The translations under genes and the position numbers were made by a program. From NCBI GenBank assembly GCA_947458415.1, contig CANGZG010000025.1:1-19933 (forward strand): 19,933 nt of DNA. The letters are read 5' to 3'. Origin of the DNA: Comamonadaceae bacterium (lineage in GTDB: Bacteria; Pseudomonadota; Gammaproteobacteria; Burkholderiales; Burkholderiaceae_C). This document shows positions 6,968 to 13,852 of the stretch, in pieces (the first letter of the stretch is position 1; every line of letters starts with the position of its first letter). The notes under the pieces are model-generated. The model saw nothing but the letters and a program-made list of their open reading frames with translations. It did no database searches and was not told the DNA's origin.

Positions 6968-8650
6968 TCAAGCCCAGACCACAGATTGGCTGTCCACATA
7001 CCATTTTTCGACTTCGTGCTGCACCACAAATTCAATGCGGCTTCGTTTGATTTTCATGGTTGGTGTCAGGCAACCGTTTTCAATGGACCAAGCTTCTTTG
7101 GCAACCACCAGCATTTTCAATTGCTCGTAGTCGGCAATTTGCTGGTTGACTTGCGCCAACAGTTTGGAAAGTTCCGACTCAACCTGTTGTCGCACCTCGT
7201 TCTTGTGCATTTGCGGGCGCAGGTGTTCAGCCAACACCACCATGGCATAGGCTTTGTCAAACCCACTGCCTGACACCATGGACAACTCGATCATGGGGTG
7301 TGCATTCAAACGGTTTTCGATTGGCGCGGGTGCGACATACTTGCCCTTGCTGGTTTTGAATTGCTCTTTCAGGCGACCGATGATTTTCAATTGGCCATCT
7401 GGCAAGCGTGAACCCAAGTCACCGGTTTTGAAAAAGCCGTCGCTGGTGAAGCTTTGGGCGTCCAAGTCTGGGCGCTTGTAATAACCGACCATTTGCCCGG
7501 GCGACTTGATCAGCACTTCGCCTTCAGGACTGATGCGCACATGCACCCCGGGGTAGGGCGGCCCCACGGTGCCTGGGTCGTTTTTGTCTTTGGTTTGGCT
7601 GTGCGAATAAGCGAAATCTTCGGTCATCGCATAGCCTTCCACCAAATTCAGCCCCAAGCGTCTGTACCAACGGATCAAATCGGGCGGCAAGGGCGCGCTG
7701 CCACTGCCTGCCAATTCGACTTGGTCCAACCCCAACCCTGCCAGCACTTTTTTTCTGACGATACCGCTGAGGATGGGAATGCTCAGCAAGGTGTTTAATT
7801 TCTGAGCGGGCATTTTGGCGAACACACCTTGCTGAAACTTCAACCACAAGCGCGGCACCGAAATAAAGATGGTCGGTTTGGCGCGTTGCAGGTCTTGGAT
7901 GAAGGTGTCCAAAGATTCGGCGAAAAACACATGCAACCGCCCGTGTATGAAAGCGGCAGATTCCACAAACGCGCGTTCGAACACATGCGCCAAAGGCAAA
8001 TAAGACAACATGCGGTGCTGGCGGTTGCTGCCAAGGTTGTCGTCCATTTGCTGGATGATGCCGTTGGCAGCCGCAGTGATGTGTCCAAAACAATGCATGG
8101 CGCCTTTGGGTTGACCGGTCGAACCCGAGGTGTAGATGATCATTGCCAGATCATTCGCCTCTCGCGATGGGTTCCCCGACAAGCCATCGGTGTGGGCGAC
8201 GATGTCATCCCATTTGTCAAAGGTATTGGCTGGCGCCAGCGGAAACGCGATGCACGGAAGATGCGCGGGCACACCCGGCGATTGTTTGTGCCATTCATCG
8301 AGCTTGCCCACGAACAGCAAGCTGGCTTCAGAATGCTCCAACACAAATTTCACGGTGTCGGCTTGCTCGGTCGGGAAGATGGCGACCGTGGTGTAACCCG
8401 CCATCCATACCGCCAACTCGGCCATGAAAAAATGCGCGCAGTTTTTTGACAAGATGGCGACTTTGGCCGCGCGAGGCAAGCCACGCGCTTGCAAATGCGC
8501 AGCCATGCGCCGGGCCTGGTCCATGGTTTGCGCCCAGGTGTAGTGAATGACTTGTCCGTTACCCACAGGCTGGGTCATGAACACTTCATCGGCATAGGCT
8601 TTTTCATGCGAATAAATTTTTTCAAGTATCAGCAAGTCGGGGGTATGCAT
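6968..8650 (-). CDS. AMP-binding long-chain acyl-CoA synthetase
   Basis: A 560-residue ANL-superfamily enzyme that activates fatty acids to acyl-CoA through an acyl-adenylate. The nucleotide-binding P-loop is YTSGSTGQPKG (173-183). The A5 motif is EGYAMTE, and the adenylate-binding region reads TGDLGSRLPDGQLKIIGR, followed by a hinge and the segment FKTSKGKYVAP typical of long-chain synthetases. There is no signal peptide. ATG 8650 is preferred because AGAAAGA precedes it; an in-frame TTG at 8668 has no ribosome binding site. It is transcribed towards lldD, 114 bases away, so read-through is possible. Long-chain substrate preference is inferred from family resemblance. Confidence 0.88.
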   Translation of the reverse strand: MHTPDLLILEKIYSHEKAYADEVFMTQPVGNGQVIHYTWAQTMDQARRMAAHLQARGLPRAAKVAILSKNCAHFFMAELAVWMAGYTTVAIFPTEQADTVKFVLEHSEASLLFVGKLDEWHKQSPGVPAHLPCIAFPLAPANTFDKWDDIVAHTDGLSGNPSREANDLAMIIYTSGSTGQPKGAMHCFGHITAAANGIIQQMDDNLGSNRQHRMLSYLPLAHVFERAFVESAAFIHGRLHVFFAESLDTFIQDLQRAKPTIFISVPRLWLKFQQGVFAKMPAQKLNTLLSIPILSGIVRKKVLAGLGLDQVELAGSGSAPLPPDLIRWYRRLGLNLVEGYAMTEDFAYSHSQTKDKNDPGTVGPPYPGVHVRISPEGEVLIKSPGQMVGYYKRPDLDAQSFTSDGFFKTGDLGSRLPDGQLKIIGRLKEQFKTSKGKYVAPAPIENRLNAHPMIELSMVSGSGFDKAYAMVVLAEHLRPQMHKNEVRQQVESELSKLLAQVNQQIADYEQLKMLVVAKEAWSIENGCLTPTMKIKRSRIEFVVQHEVEKWYVDSQSVVWA

Positions 8651-8710
8651 ACAGTTGTCTTTCTGCAAAAGTGAGAGGCGTTAAGGTGTGACAGCCTGTT
8701 TTTTGGTTGC

Positions 8711-8739
8711 ATCATACGCATACAAAAGGCTTGGTTGAA
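8711..8739 (-). promoter_or_regulatory. Predicted sigma70 promoter of the acyl-CoA synthetase gene
   Basis: On the minus strand a -35 TTCAAC (8734-8739) and a -10 TATGAT (8711-8716) are separated by exactly 17 bases. Transcription would start near 8704, giving a leader of about 50 bases before the ATG at 8650. This is a sequence-match inference only. Confidence 0.5.
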
Positions 8740-8792
8740 CCCTTTTTTCATGCGGGAAAACAGCAAGAAGCAAAGTGTTTATCATTGGTTGA

Positions 8793-9140
8793 ATGATGAA
8801 ATTTCAAACAACGTTCCAAAGTGTGAAATTGCTTACCCACCATGCGGTGACCGCTGCCTGTTTTCTGTACGCCGCCCAGGCTTTGGCGGGCACTTACCCT
8901 TTGGGTGAAATGACCTGTGCCGAGATCGGTCAATTTGCTTCCAAGGCCATGCAGTGGCGTGAGACGGGTGTTCCACCCAAAGAAGCCGTGCAACGTCTGG
9001 ACCAGTTGCGTCAAGGCGAATCTGTCGAGAAAAAAAACCTGATGATGGTTTTGTCTTTGGTATACGGTGGTTATGGGGACAGTTGGACGGTCAAAAGCGC
9101 GGGCGACGCCATGCGCATTGACTGTGAAACAGGTCGCTAG
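8793..9140 (+). CDS. Small secreted protein of unknown function
   Basis: A 115-residue protein that I do not recognise. The N-terminus has basic residues, then a hydrophobic run (HHAVTAACFLYAAQALA) ending in an Ala-X-Ala-like site near residues 30-32, so it is probably exported to the periplasm. The mature part has exactly two cysteines (about 42 and 111), which suggests a disulfide. The middle (KEAVQRLDQL, VEKKNLMMVLSLVYGGY) looks helical and resembles small periplasmic proteins with a paired-cysteine helical bundle, but no family name is justified. Two ATGs lie in tandem (8793, 8796) with no clear ribosome binding site. The next secreted protein starts 37 bases after its stop. Confidence 0.7.
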   Translation: MMKFQTTFQSVKLLTHHAVTAACFLYAAQALAGTYPLGEMTCAEIGQFASKAMQWRETGVPPKEAVQRLDQLRQGESVEKKNLMMVLSLVYGGYGDSWTVKSAGDAMRIDCETGR

Positions 9141-9176
9141 GCCATGTGAAATGTTTTCTTTTCTCTAGAGGTATTT

Positions 9177-9596
9177 ATGAAACGTATTGTCTTGGTTGCA
9201 TTGTTCGCTTTGTCAACCGCCGCCCAAGCTGAATGGACGCTGGTATTGAAAAAGCCCGAGTTTGGCGAGAACTATTACTTGAATTTGAAGTCGCTCAAAG
9301 AGGTGGACGGTGTCATGCAAATCACCACCTTGCAGGATTTTCCTGACAGTAAAAAAGAAGCCTGCCAAGGTGAATCTTGTGCATACCTCAGCAGTTCACG
9401 AATTTCTGTGCGCCATATCGAATGCACTGCCGGACGCCAACGACAAATACAGTTCACCGACTACTTCGGACAAATGGGCAGCGGTGAAGTCACGCAGGCA
9501 GCGTCTGGCGGGTCCGACAAACGCTATTTCCATTGGTATTACCCAGCCCCGGGCTCGTTCTTTGAAGTGCTGATCAAGCAAGTCTGCAAATCTTGA
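9177..9596 (+). CDS. Secreted protein, surface-adhesin E-like
   Basis: A 139-residue protein with a clear signal peptide (MKRIVLVALFALSTAAQA, cut before EW). The mature part starts WTLV, continues with NYYLNLKSLKEVDGVMQITTLQDF and ends with an aromatic FHWYYPAPGSFFEVLIKQVC segment. That pattern (an N-terminal Trp, a Tyr-Leu/Asp-X3-Leu/Ile strand, beta-rich body and C-terminal cysteine) resembles the surface-adhesin protein E family common in Betaproteobacteria. Despite the family name, most members have no tested adhesin role. Four cysteines in the mature part may form disulfides. AGAGG about 6 bases upstream is the ribosome binding site. It is probably co-transcribed with the preceding small secreted protein. 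Confidence 0.75.
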   Translation: MKRIVLVALFALSTAAQAEWTLVLKKPEFGENYYLNLKSLKEVDGVMQITTLQDFPDSKKEACQGESCAYLSSSRISVRHIECTAGRQRQIQFTDYFGQMGSGEVTQAASGGSDKRYFHWYYPAPGSFFEVLIKQVCKS

Positions 9597-9600
9597 TGGA

Positions 9601-9637
9601 CTGGCGCGGGTCTTGAATATCAAGGGCCCGCGACCAG
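9601..9637. terminator. Long hairpin between convergent genes
   Basis: A near-perfect stem: CTGG, CGCGGG and CTTGA pair with TCAAG, CCCGCG and CCAG around a 3-base loop, about 15 base pairs with small bulges. It lies in the 23-base gap between the convergent stops at 9596 and 9620 and runs into the end of the sugar dehydrogenase gene. Only a short T-run (TTTG) follows on the plus strand. It may work as a bidirectional terminator or RNA 3'-end stabiliser rather than as a classic intrinsic terminator. Confidence 0.55.
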
Positions 9638-10975
9638 TTTGTACACCTTGCCAGTTTGTCCAAACGGACCCATGCCCTCATGGGTCAGGACGTAAATTTC
9701 ACCGCTGTGGTCTTGCGCCAAACTGATGATGCGGCTTTCAATTTGCAGCATTTTCTCTAAAGGCCACTGGCTTTTCGATGGAGCCGATGGCGTGGCCATG
9801 AACAATTGCCCCGAGGCTTTTTTGAATGAGGCGCTCCAGTCTGCCACCACCAATTTGCCTTGCAGGGCTGGAATGGCCTTGCCCCGGTACATGCGTGCCC
9901 CGGTGATGGCCGTGCCCATGCCTTTGACACCCAATGTTGACTCTGGGTGGTTGGTTTGCATGTTGGCGTATTCCACCACGGGCATTTCAAGCGGCTCGCC
10001 TTCGCTGCCTGTTTGACTGCATTGTTTGGGTGGTTGGCGCGGCTTCAATCGGTCGACACAATGGGATGCTTCGATGCGTGGCCAGCCAAAATTGCCGGGA
10101 CCTTTGACGCGGTAGGCGGCTTCCCACAAGGTTTCGGCGATGGCGGTCACGTACAAATCGCCGCTGCCGTTGCTGTCGAATGCAATTCGGTAGGGGTTGC
10201 GAAACCCCCATGCCCAAATTTCAGGACGGCCTTGGGATGCGCTCAACGGGTTGCCTTTGGGAATCGCGTAGCCCGGAAAACCATGGTCGATGTCGATGCG
10301 CAAAATCTTGCCATACAAGCTGTGTCGGTCTTGCGCCATGTCGTCCCACAGCAAGCCTTCGGCGGGCACGTTGAACGCTTCCCAAATCACTTTCTTGCCA
10401 ATGCCGTGTGACGCACCGCTGTCACCCATGCCGATGTAGAGCATGCCATCCGGCCCAAACGCCAACGCACCGCCATTGTGTTTGCGGCTGGGCCAGTCGA
10501 GCGCGATCAGCACCCTTTCGGTGTCGAGCGCCACACTGATTGAGCTGCCGAGTTGGGCGGTAAATTCGGAAACCCGGCGGGTGTAATTCCAGTTTTGCGG
10601 CGCCGAGTCACGCAGTGGCGAGGAATAACTGACAAAGAAACGCCCGTTCTTGGCAAATTGCGGGTGCAAAGCAAAACCCAATAAACCGCGTTCTTCAAAG
10701 TCATCGGCCACAGGCAGCATGCGGCTGCGCAAATCCATGACCGGTTCAGTCTGTACTTTGCCCTCAGCGTCCATCAGTTTGACCAAACCATCTTGCTGGA
10801 CTACCAAAAAGCGACCACTCTGGTCGGGCAGTTCTTCCAAATGAATGGGCGCGGTCAAATTGCTGGCGAGCAGCTTGAGTTCAAGCGTTTGTGCATGTGC
10901 CGTGGGCGCCAGCCATGACAGTGCCAAGAAAACAGCGGCGGCGCAAGCCGCCACGCTAGAAGCATGGTGTTTCAT
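9620..10975 (-). CDS. PQQ-dependent sugar dehydrogenase (glucose/sorbosone dehydrogenase family), exported
   Basis: A 451-residue predicted periplasmic protein. The signal peptide is about residues 1-28, ending ...APTAHA before QT. The mature part is a beta-propeller of the soluble aldose dehydrogenase (GSDH, YliI-like) family. Motifs seen: EERGLLGFALHPQF, HNGGALAFGPDGMLYIGMGDSG, YGKILRIDID, WGFRNPYRIAFD and GNFGWP. It probably oxidises sugar aldehydes or aldoses using PQQ in the periplasm. Asp in the usual DVGQ segment is replaced (TAIAETLWEAAYRV), so cofactor use is not certain. A paralogue's C-terminus lies at the right-hand end of the window. No strong ribosome binding site precedes the ATG (GACGGA). 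Confidence 0.83.
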   Translation of the reverse strand: MKHHASSVAACAAAVFLALSWLAPTAHAQTLELKLLASNLTAPIHLEELPDQSGRFLVVQQDGLVKLMDAEGKVQTEPVMDLRSRMLPVADDFEERGLLGFALHPQFAKNGRFFVSYSSPLRDSAPQNWNYTRRVSEFTAQLGSSISVALDTERVLIALDWPSRKHNGGALAFGPDGMLYIGMGDSGASHGIGKKVIWEAFNVPAEGLLWDDMAQDRHSLYGKILRIDIDHGFPGYAIPKGNPLSASQGRPEIWAWGFRNPYRIAFDSNGSGDLYVTAIAETLWEAAYRVKGPGNFGWPRIEASHCVDRLKPRQPPKQCSQTGSEGEPLEMPVVEYANMQTNHPESTLGVKGMGTAITGARMYRGKAIPALQGKLVVADWSASFKKASGQLFMATPSAPSKSQWPLEKMLQIESRIISLAQDHSGEIYVLTHEGMGPFGQTGKVYKLVAGP

Positions 10976-11034
10976 AAATCCGTCAATTGAAAAGTAAAAA
11001 AGCTTGTTGCGGATTCAGTCTAACGGTGTTTCGG

Positions 11035-11129
11035 GTGACCAGGGTGGTATGTCGCTACCTTGGGCGGGCTCACGGCGATGGTGTGGGAGGATCCGCTCTG
11101 GCCAATCCAGCGGCGATGTCCCTGTCATC
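11035..11129 (+). other. Possible structured RNA element in intergenic region
   Basis: The 260 bases between the divergent genes at 10975 and 11236 contain two consecutive, unusually well-paired stem-loops. In the first, GTGA+CCAGGGTGG (11035-11047) pairs with CTACCTTGG (11055-11063) and TCAC (11070-11073). In the second, GATG, GGGA, CCGC and TGG (11077-11101) pair in order with CCA, GCGG, TCCC and CATC (11107-11129). The octamer CGGCGATG occurs at 11073 and 11111. Two pairs in the first stem are G-U only if read on the plus strand, which favours that direction, ahead of the 11236 gene. It matches no riboswitch or small-RNA family that I recognise. The rest of the interval holds a weak extended -10-like TGCTAAAAC (11176-11184). 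Confidence 0.4.
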
Positions 11130-11235
11130 AGGTAAGGGATCTTGTCGCCAGATTTGCGTCAAAATCGAAAAAAACTGCTAAAACCTGACGGTTGTTCAGC
11201 AAAAACCATCTTTATTCCACACACTGGGTGAAATT

Positions 11236-11721
11236 ATGTTGCGATTCAAAGCCTCTTTTTTGTGCTGGTCTTTCATGGCTGGCTTGGCCCTGCCTGTGCA
11301 AGCCGCTGACATGGACAACAGCGAGCGCATTTTCCAGGCGTCTTTCGGTGTGATCACCGCATTTGGTCTGAAAAAGCAAATCGACGCGGACCCGAATTGC
11401 CAAGGGAAGTCTTTTGCGGATTTTGACCTGAACCAATTTTTAGACGCCATCCCCAAAGACTTCATCACCAAACCCGGGCAACGCCAAGGCATCGCCAGTC
11501 AATTCGCAGACTATTTCCAAAAACTCGAGCAAATTCAATTGCCGTCTGGCAAGAACATCGTGTTGACTTACCAAGACGTGAAAAAATCGCCTGCCGTGGT
11601 GGAATACCAGCAACAACAAAGCGCGGATGCTTCGGCGTATTGCAAAAAAATCTACGACATCTCAGGCGATATTTTTCAAAGGCAAATTGACAGCATCAAG
11701 CAATTGGTCGTTAAAAAATAA
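11236..11721 (+). CDS. Secreted protein of unknown function
   Basis: A 161-residue protein that I do not recognise. A signal peptide is clear (MLRFKASFLCWSFMAGLALPVQA, cut before AD). The mature part is mainly helical and polar. It has an NSERIFQASFGVITAFGLKKQ opening, a cysteine at about residue 55 (DPNCQGKSF), a Gln-rich stretch (EYQQQQSADASAYCKK) with a second cysteine, and a basic C-terminus. The two cysteines may pair. GGGTGA about 5 bases before the ATG is the ribosome binding site. It stands alone, divergent from the sugar dehydrogenase gene and convergent with the ferredoxin gene 18 bases away. Confidence 0.72.
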   Translation: MLRFKASFLCWSFMAGLALPVQAADMDNSERIFQASFGVITAFGLKKQIDADPNCQGKSFADFDLNQFLDAIPKDFITKPGQRQGIASQFADYFQKLEQIQLPSGKNIVLTYQDVKKSPAVVEYQQQQSADASAYCKKIYDISGDIFQRQIDSIKQLVVKK

Positions 11722-11738
11722 ACGCCCCATCGCCCTGT

Positions 11739-11757
11739 CTCAGTTGCGTCGACTGAG
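11739..11757. terminator. Weak hairpin at the ferredoxin/11236-gene convergence
   Basis: CTCAGT and ACTGAG pair around a 7-base loop, overlapping the last codons of the ferredoxin. On the minus strand a T-rich run (TTTATTTTTT) follows only about 15 bases later; on the plus strand TTTTT follows about 11 bases later. It is a poor intrinsic terminator at best. Confidence 0.3.
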
Positions 11758-12048
11758 CTTGATGGCTTTTTCCGGACAGGCGGCCACACACAAGCCGCAG
11801 GCCCGACAAGCATCCAGATGAGGGGCGTAGGCCATCTTCATGCCATGGACGCGCACCTTCAATTTGTTCAGCAAACCCAGTGACGCGTAGTCTGCGTCGT
11901 CAATGCGGCGAACCTCGAACACCGATTCCGGGCAGACCCGTTCACAGTCGCCCTTGCCTTCACAACGGCTCATGTTGATCACTGGCTCGAACAGGCCAGG
12001 AGCTTGTTTGCATTCGGAGGCGTCTGGTGGTGTGGCGGTGTCGTTCAT
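11740..12048 (-). CDS. Ferredoxin with two cluster motifs, last gene of the ebo-type operon
   Basis: A 102-residue soluble electron carrier. The second motif, CRACGLCVAACP (Cys 81, 84, 87, 91), is a complete 4Fe-4S site. The first motif, CEGKGDCERVCP, has Cys 29, 35 and 39, but Lys 32 stands where the second cysteine should be. That cluster may therefore be 3Fe-4S, use another ligand such as Cys 13, or be absent. A loop of about 40 residues separates the motifs. The start overlaps the eboA stop by ATGA, so it is translationally coupled to the cluster. It probably feeds electrons to a redox step associated with the ebo product; the partner is unknown. Confidence 0.85.
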   Translation of the reverse strand: MNDTATPPDASECKQAPGLFEPVINMSRCEGKGDCERVCPESVFEVRRIDDADYASLGLLNKLKVRVHGMKMAYAPHLDACRACGLCVAACPEKAIKLSRRN

Positions 12049-12956
12049 GCGTAGGATGCGCTTTCAAAATCAGACCATGCCATGCCAGCAGGATCCACTT
12101 GCCAAGACATGGCTTTGACCGCTGCGCGCACGCTGGGGTCGCACAGGTCAGGGTGACTCATGCAGACCTTGGCAATGGCTTGCATTTCTTGCTCGCTGGC
12201 TTTGCCGCCCAAGGCTTGCAAGATGACGGTCACCCCTTCGCTGTTGGCGCATGGCACCGCACCGCGCCAAATTTCTGGGGCGATGAACCGACCTGCGGCC
12301 CAACGTTCTTGCACGAGTTTGATCAACATGATGGACAAATCGGTGTTGTAGCGCTGGTCCATGCCTTGGATTTGCCACACAGAGGAATCCAAAAAAAACG
12401 CCTTGACGATCATCTGGTTCCAAGCGGCTTCATCAAAAAATTCGAGCGGGTAGGGGTTGCGGTGCGCCATGGCTTCGTAGACCGGGCGCATGGTCGAGCG
12501 AATGGCTTCGCGCGCTTTGGGCTCCAGCGCCTGCGGGTGTGGAAACAAGGCAAAGCCACGAAAAATGGCCAGCAGTTCGTTGATTTCTGAGGTGTCGACC
12601 AACAGCGAAACTTGGTGGGCAAAACTCGCGTCGTCAGCTTGGTAAAACGCTAGCGTGAAGCAAATGCGCGCGGTTTGGTCCACGCTCCAGTCGGTGGGGT
12701 CTAGACCGTGGCGCAATTGATCGGCTGCATGCCGTTCATCGGCAGACGGCACCAAGTCGGCTTTGCCCAATTTGCGCGGCGCCAAGCCCAGCGCTTTGAA
12801 CCAGCGGCCTTGTTCAGGTTGGTGTTGCAATGCTTTGAGCTCGGTGTCAAACCAAGCAAAAGCCTCGGCGGTCAGTCGTTGTTTGAGCCATGCGGTCAAG
12901 AGGGCGATGGCCGAGCCCATGGCCTCAGGGGGAAGATGCTGGTGTTTGGGATACAT
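12045..12956 (-). CDS. eboA: EboA domain-containing protein
   Basis: A 303-residue protein matching the EboA family by general layout and by its five ebo neighbours. It has an all-helical look, with the segments WFDTELKAL, GRWFKALGLAPRKLGK, WSVDQTARICFTLAF, FIAPEIWRG and an Asp/Ser-rich C-terminus. No catalytic motif, signal peptide or membrane segment is visible and the biochemical role is unknown. GAGG 7 bases before the ATG at 12956 is a good ribosome binding site. It follows eboC by 17 bases and overlaps the ferredoxin by 4. Confidence 0.85.
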   Translation of the reverse strand: MYPKHQHLPPEAMGSAIALLTAWLKQRLTAEAFAWFDTELKALQHQPEQGRWFKALGLAPRKLGKADLVPSADERHAADQLRHGLDPTDWSVDQTARICFTLAFYQADDASFAHQVSLLVDTSEINELLAIFRGFALFPHPQALEPKAREAIRSTMRPVYEAMAHRNPYPLEFFDEAAWNQMIVKAFFLDSSVWQIQGMDQRYNTDLSIMLIKLVQERWAAGRFIAPEIWRGAVPCANSEGVTVILQALGGKASEQEMQAIAKVCMSHPDLCDPSVRAAVKAMSWQVDPAGMAWSDFESASYA

Positions 12957-12973
12957 GGCAAAACCTCAAGCGT

Positions 12974-13852
12974 TCAGGTGCCGGGAATGAATCTTTGAAA
13001 CAACCGGCACAACACATACGCCACTATACAAGCCGCCACCCAGGGCCAACTGCCTCCCATCACGGCGACAGCCACGGCATCGAGCAAGGCGCATGCGGCA
13101 ATCAACTGCGCCACGGCACGCGGCACATCGCCGCCTTGTCGGCGCAGCGCCAGCAAACGCACCGCATACACATCGGCAACGGCCAACAACACCAACGCCA
13201 CCCAAGCCAGTGCGGGCGGTTGAAACAACACCGCAAATACCAGCAGCGGCGCGGCCAAAATGGCCAGCGGCCAAAGTCGGTCAATCCGGTCCAGACTTTC
13301 TTGTTTGGCGGCATAGGTCAGACCGGCGATGTGGGTGAACACCGCCAGCATGCCCCACCACAAACTCTCTGGCGTGTGCTCTGAAAAAGACCAAGCCGCC
13401 AGCAAATACACCAAGGCGCGACAACTGCCCATGATGACCGGTGACCACACATTGCCTTTGTGCCAAGCGTTGTACAAAAGAATGGTCAGACTCAGCGCCA
13501 CGCCAGCTTGCACCGCCAACACACCATAGGGCGCAACGATGAAAATGCCCGCCATCAACATGGCGCAGCCCATGGCAGACACGGTTTTGGCAGAAATTTG
13601 GCCCGAAGGTATGGGGCGACTCGGGCGTTCACGCGCATCGATGTCGGCGTCGAACGCGTCGTTCAAATACATGCCACCGGTATAGAACAAAGTGATGGCC
13701 AACATCACCCACAGCAACTGTGGCAGATCGGTTTGCAGGCCAGCCAAAAAAGCACCGGCGACCACATTGGTCCATACCGTGGGCAAGTTGGAAACCCGAC
13801 CGATTTTCAGCAACAGTGAAACACGGTGGGTGGGTGCAGTGGGCGTGGTCAT
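12974..13852 (-). CDS. eboC: UbiA-like prenyltransferase EboC
   Basis: A 292-residue integral membrane protein with about eight or nine hydrophobic segments. The prenyl-diphosphate/Mg site reads NDAFDADIDARERPSRP (64-80), the NDxxDxxxD motif of UbiA prenyltransferases. The usual second aspartate motif is represented by a weaker ESLDRIDR segment. It would transfer a polyprenyl chain to a small acceptor at the inner membrane; donor and acceptor are not known. The frame is open upstream to 14080, but the ATG at 13852 overlaps the eboE stop by ATGA and gives a normal UbiA-length protein, so that start is preferred. Confidence 0.9.
   Translation of the reverse strand: MTTPTAPTHRVSLLLKIGRVSNLPTVWTNVVAGAFLAGLQTDLPQLLWVMLAITLFYTGGMYLNDAFDADIDARERPSRPIPSGQISAKTVSAMGCAMLMAGIFIVAPYGVLAVQAGVALSLTILLYNAWHKGNVWSPVIMGSCRALVYLLAAWSFSEHTPESLWWGMLAVFTHIAGLTYAAKQESLDRIDRLWPLAILAAPLLVFAVLFQPPALAWVALVLLAVADVYAVRLLALRRQGGDVPRAVAQLIAACALLDAVAVAVMGGSWPWVAACIVAYVLCRLFQRFIPGT

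Noticed and set aside
6942..6972. Near-identical direct repeat, GAGTGGTTCAAG and GAGTGGCTCAAG
   Set aside because: Only two 12-base copies with one mismatch, spanning the acyl-CoA synthetase stop codon. Most likely a chance or minor local duplication.
11035..11129. Identification as a known riboswitch (fluoride, GEMM, glycine or TPP) or 6S RNA
   Set aside because: The conserved core sequences of these families could not be found. Only the helices are supported, so the element is left unnamed.
10987..11181. Short plus-strand open frame of 64 codons in the intergenic region
   Set aside because: No ribosome binding site, no protein-like pattern, and it coincides with the two stem-loops, which explain the base composition better.
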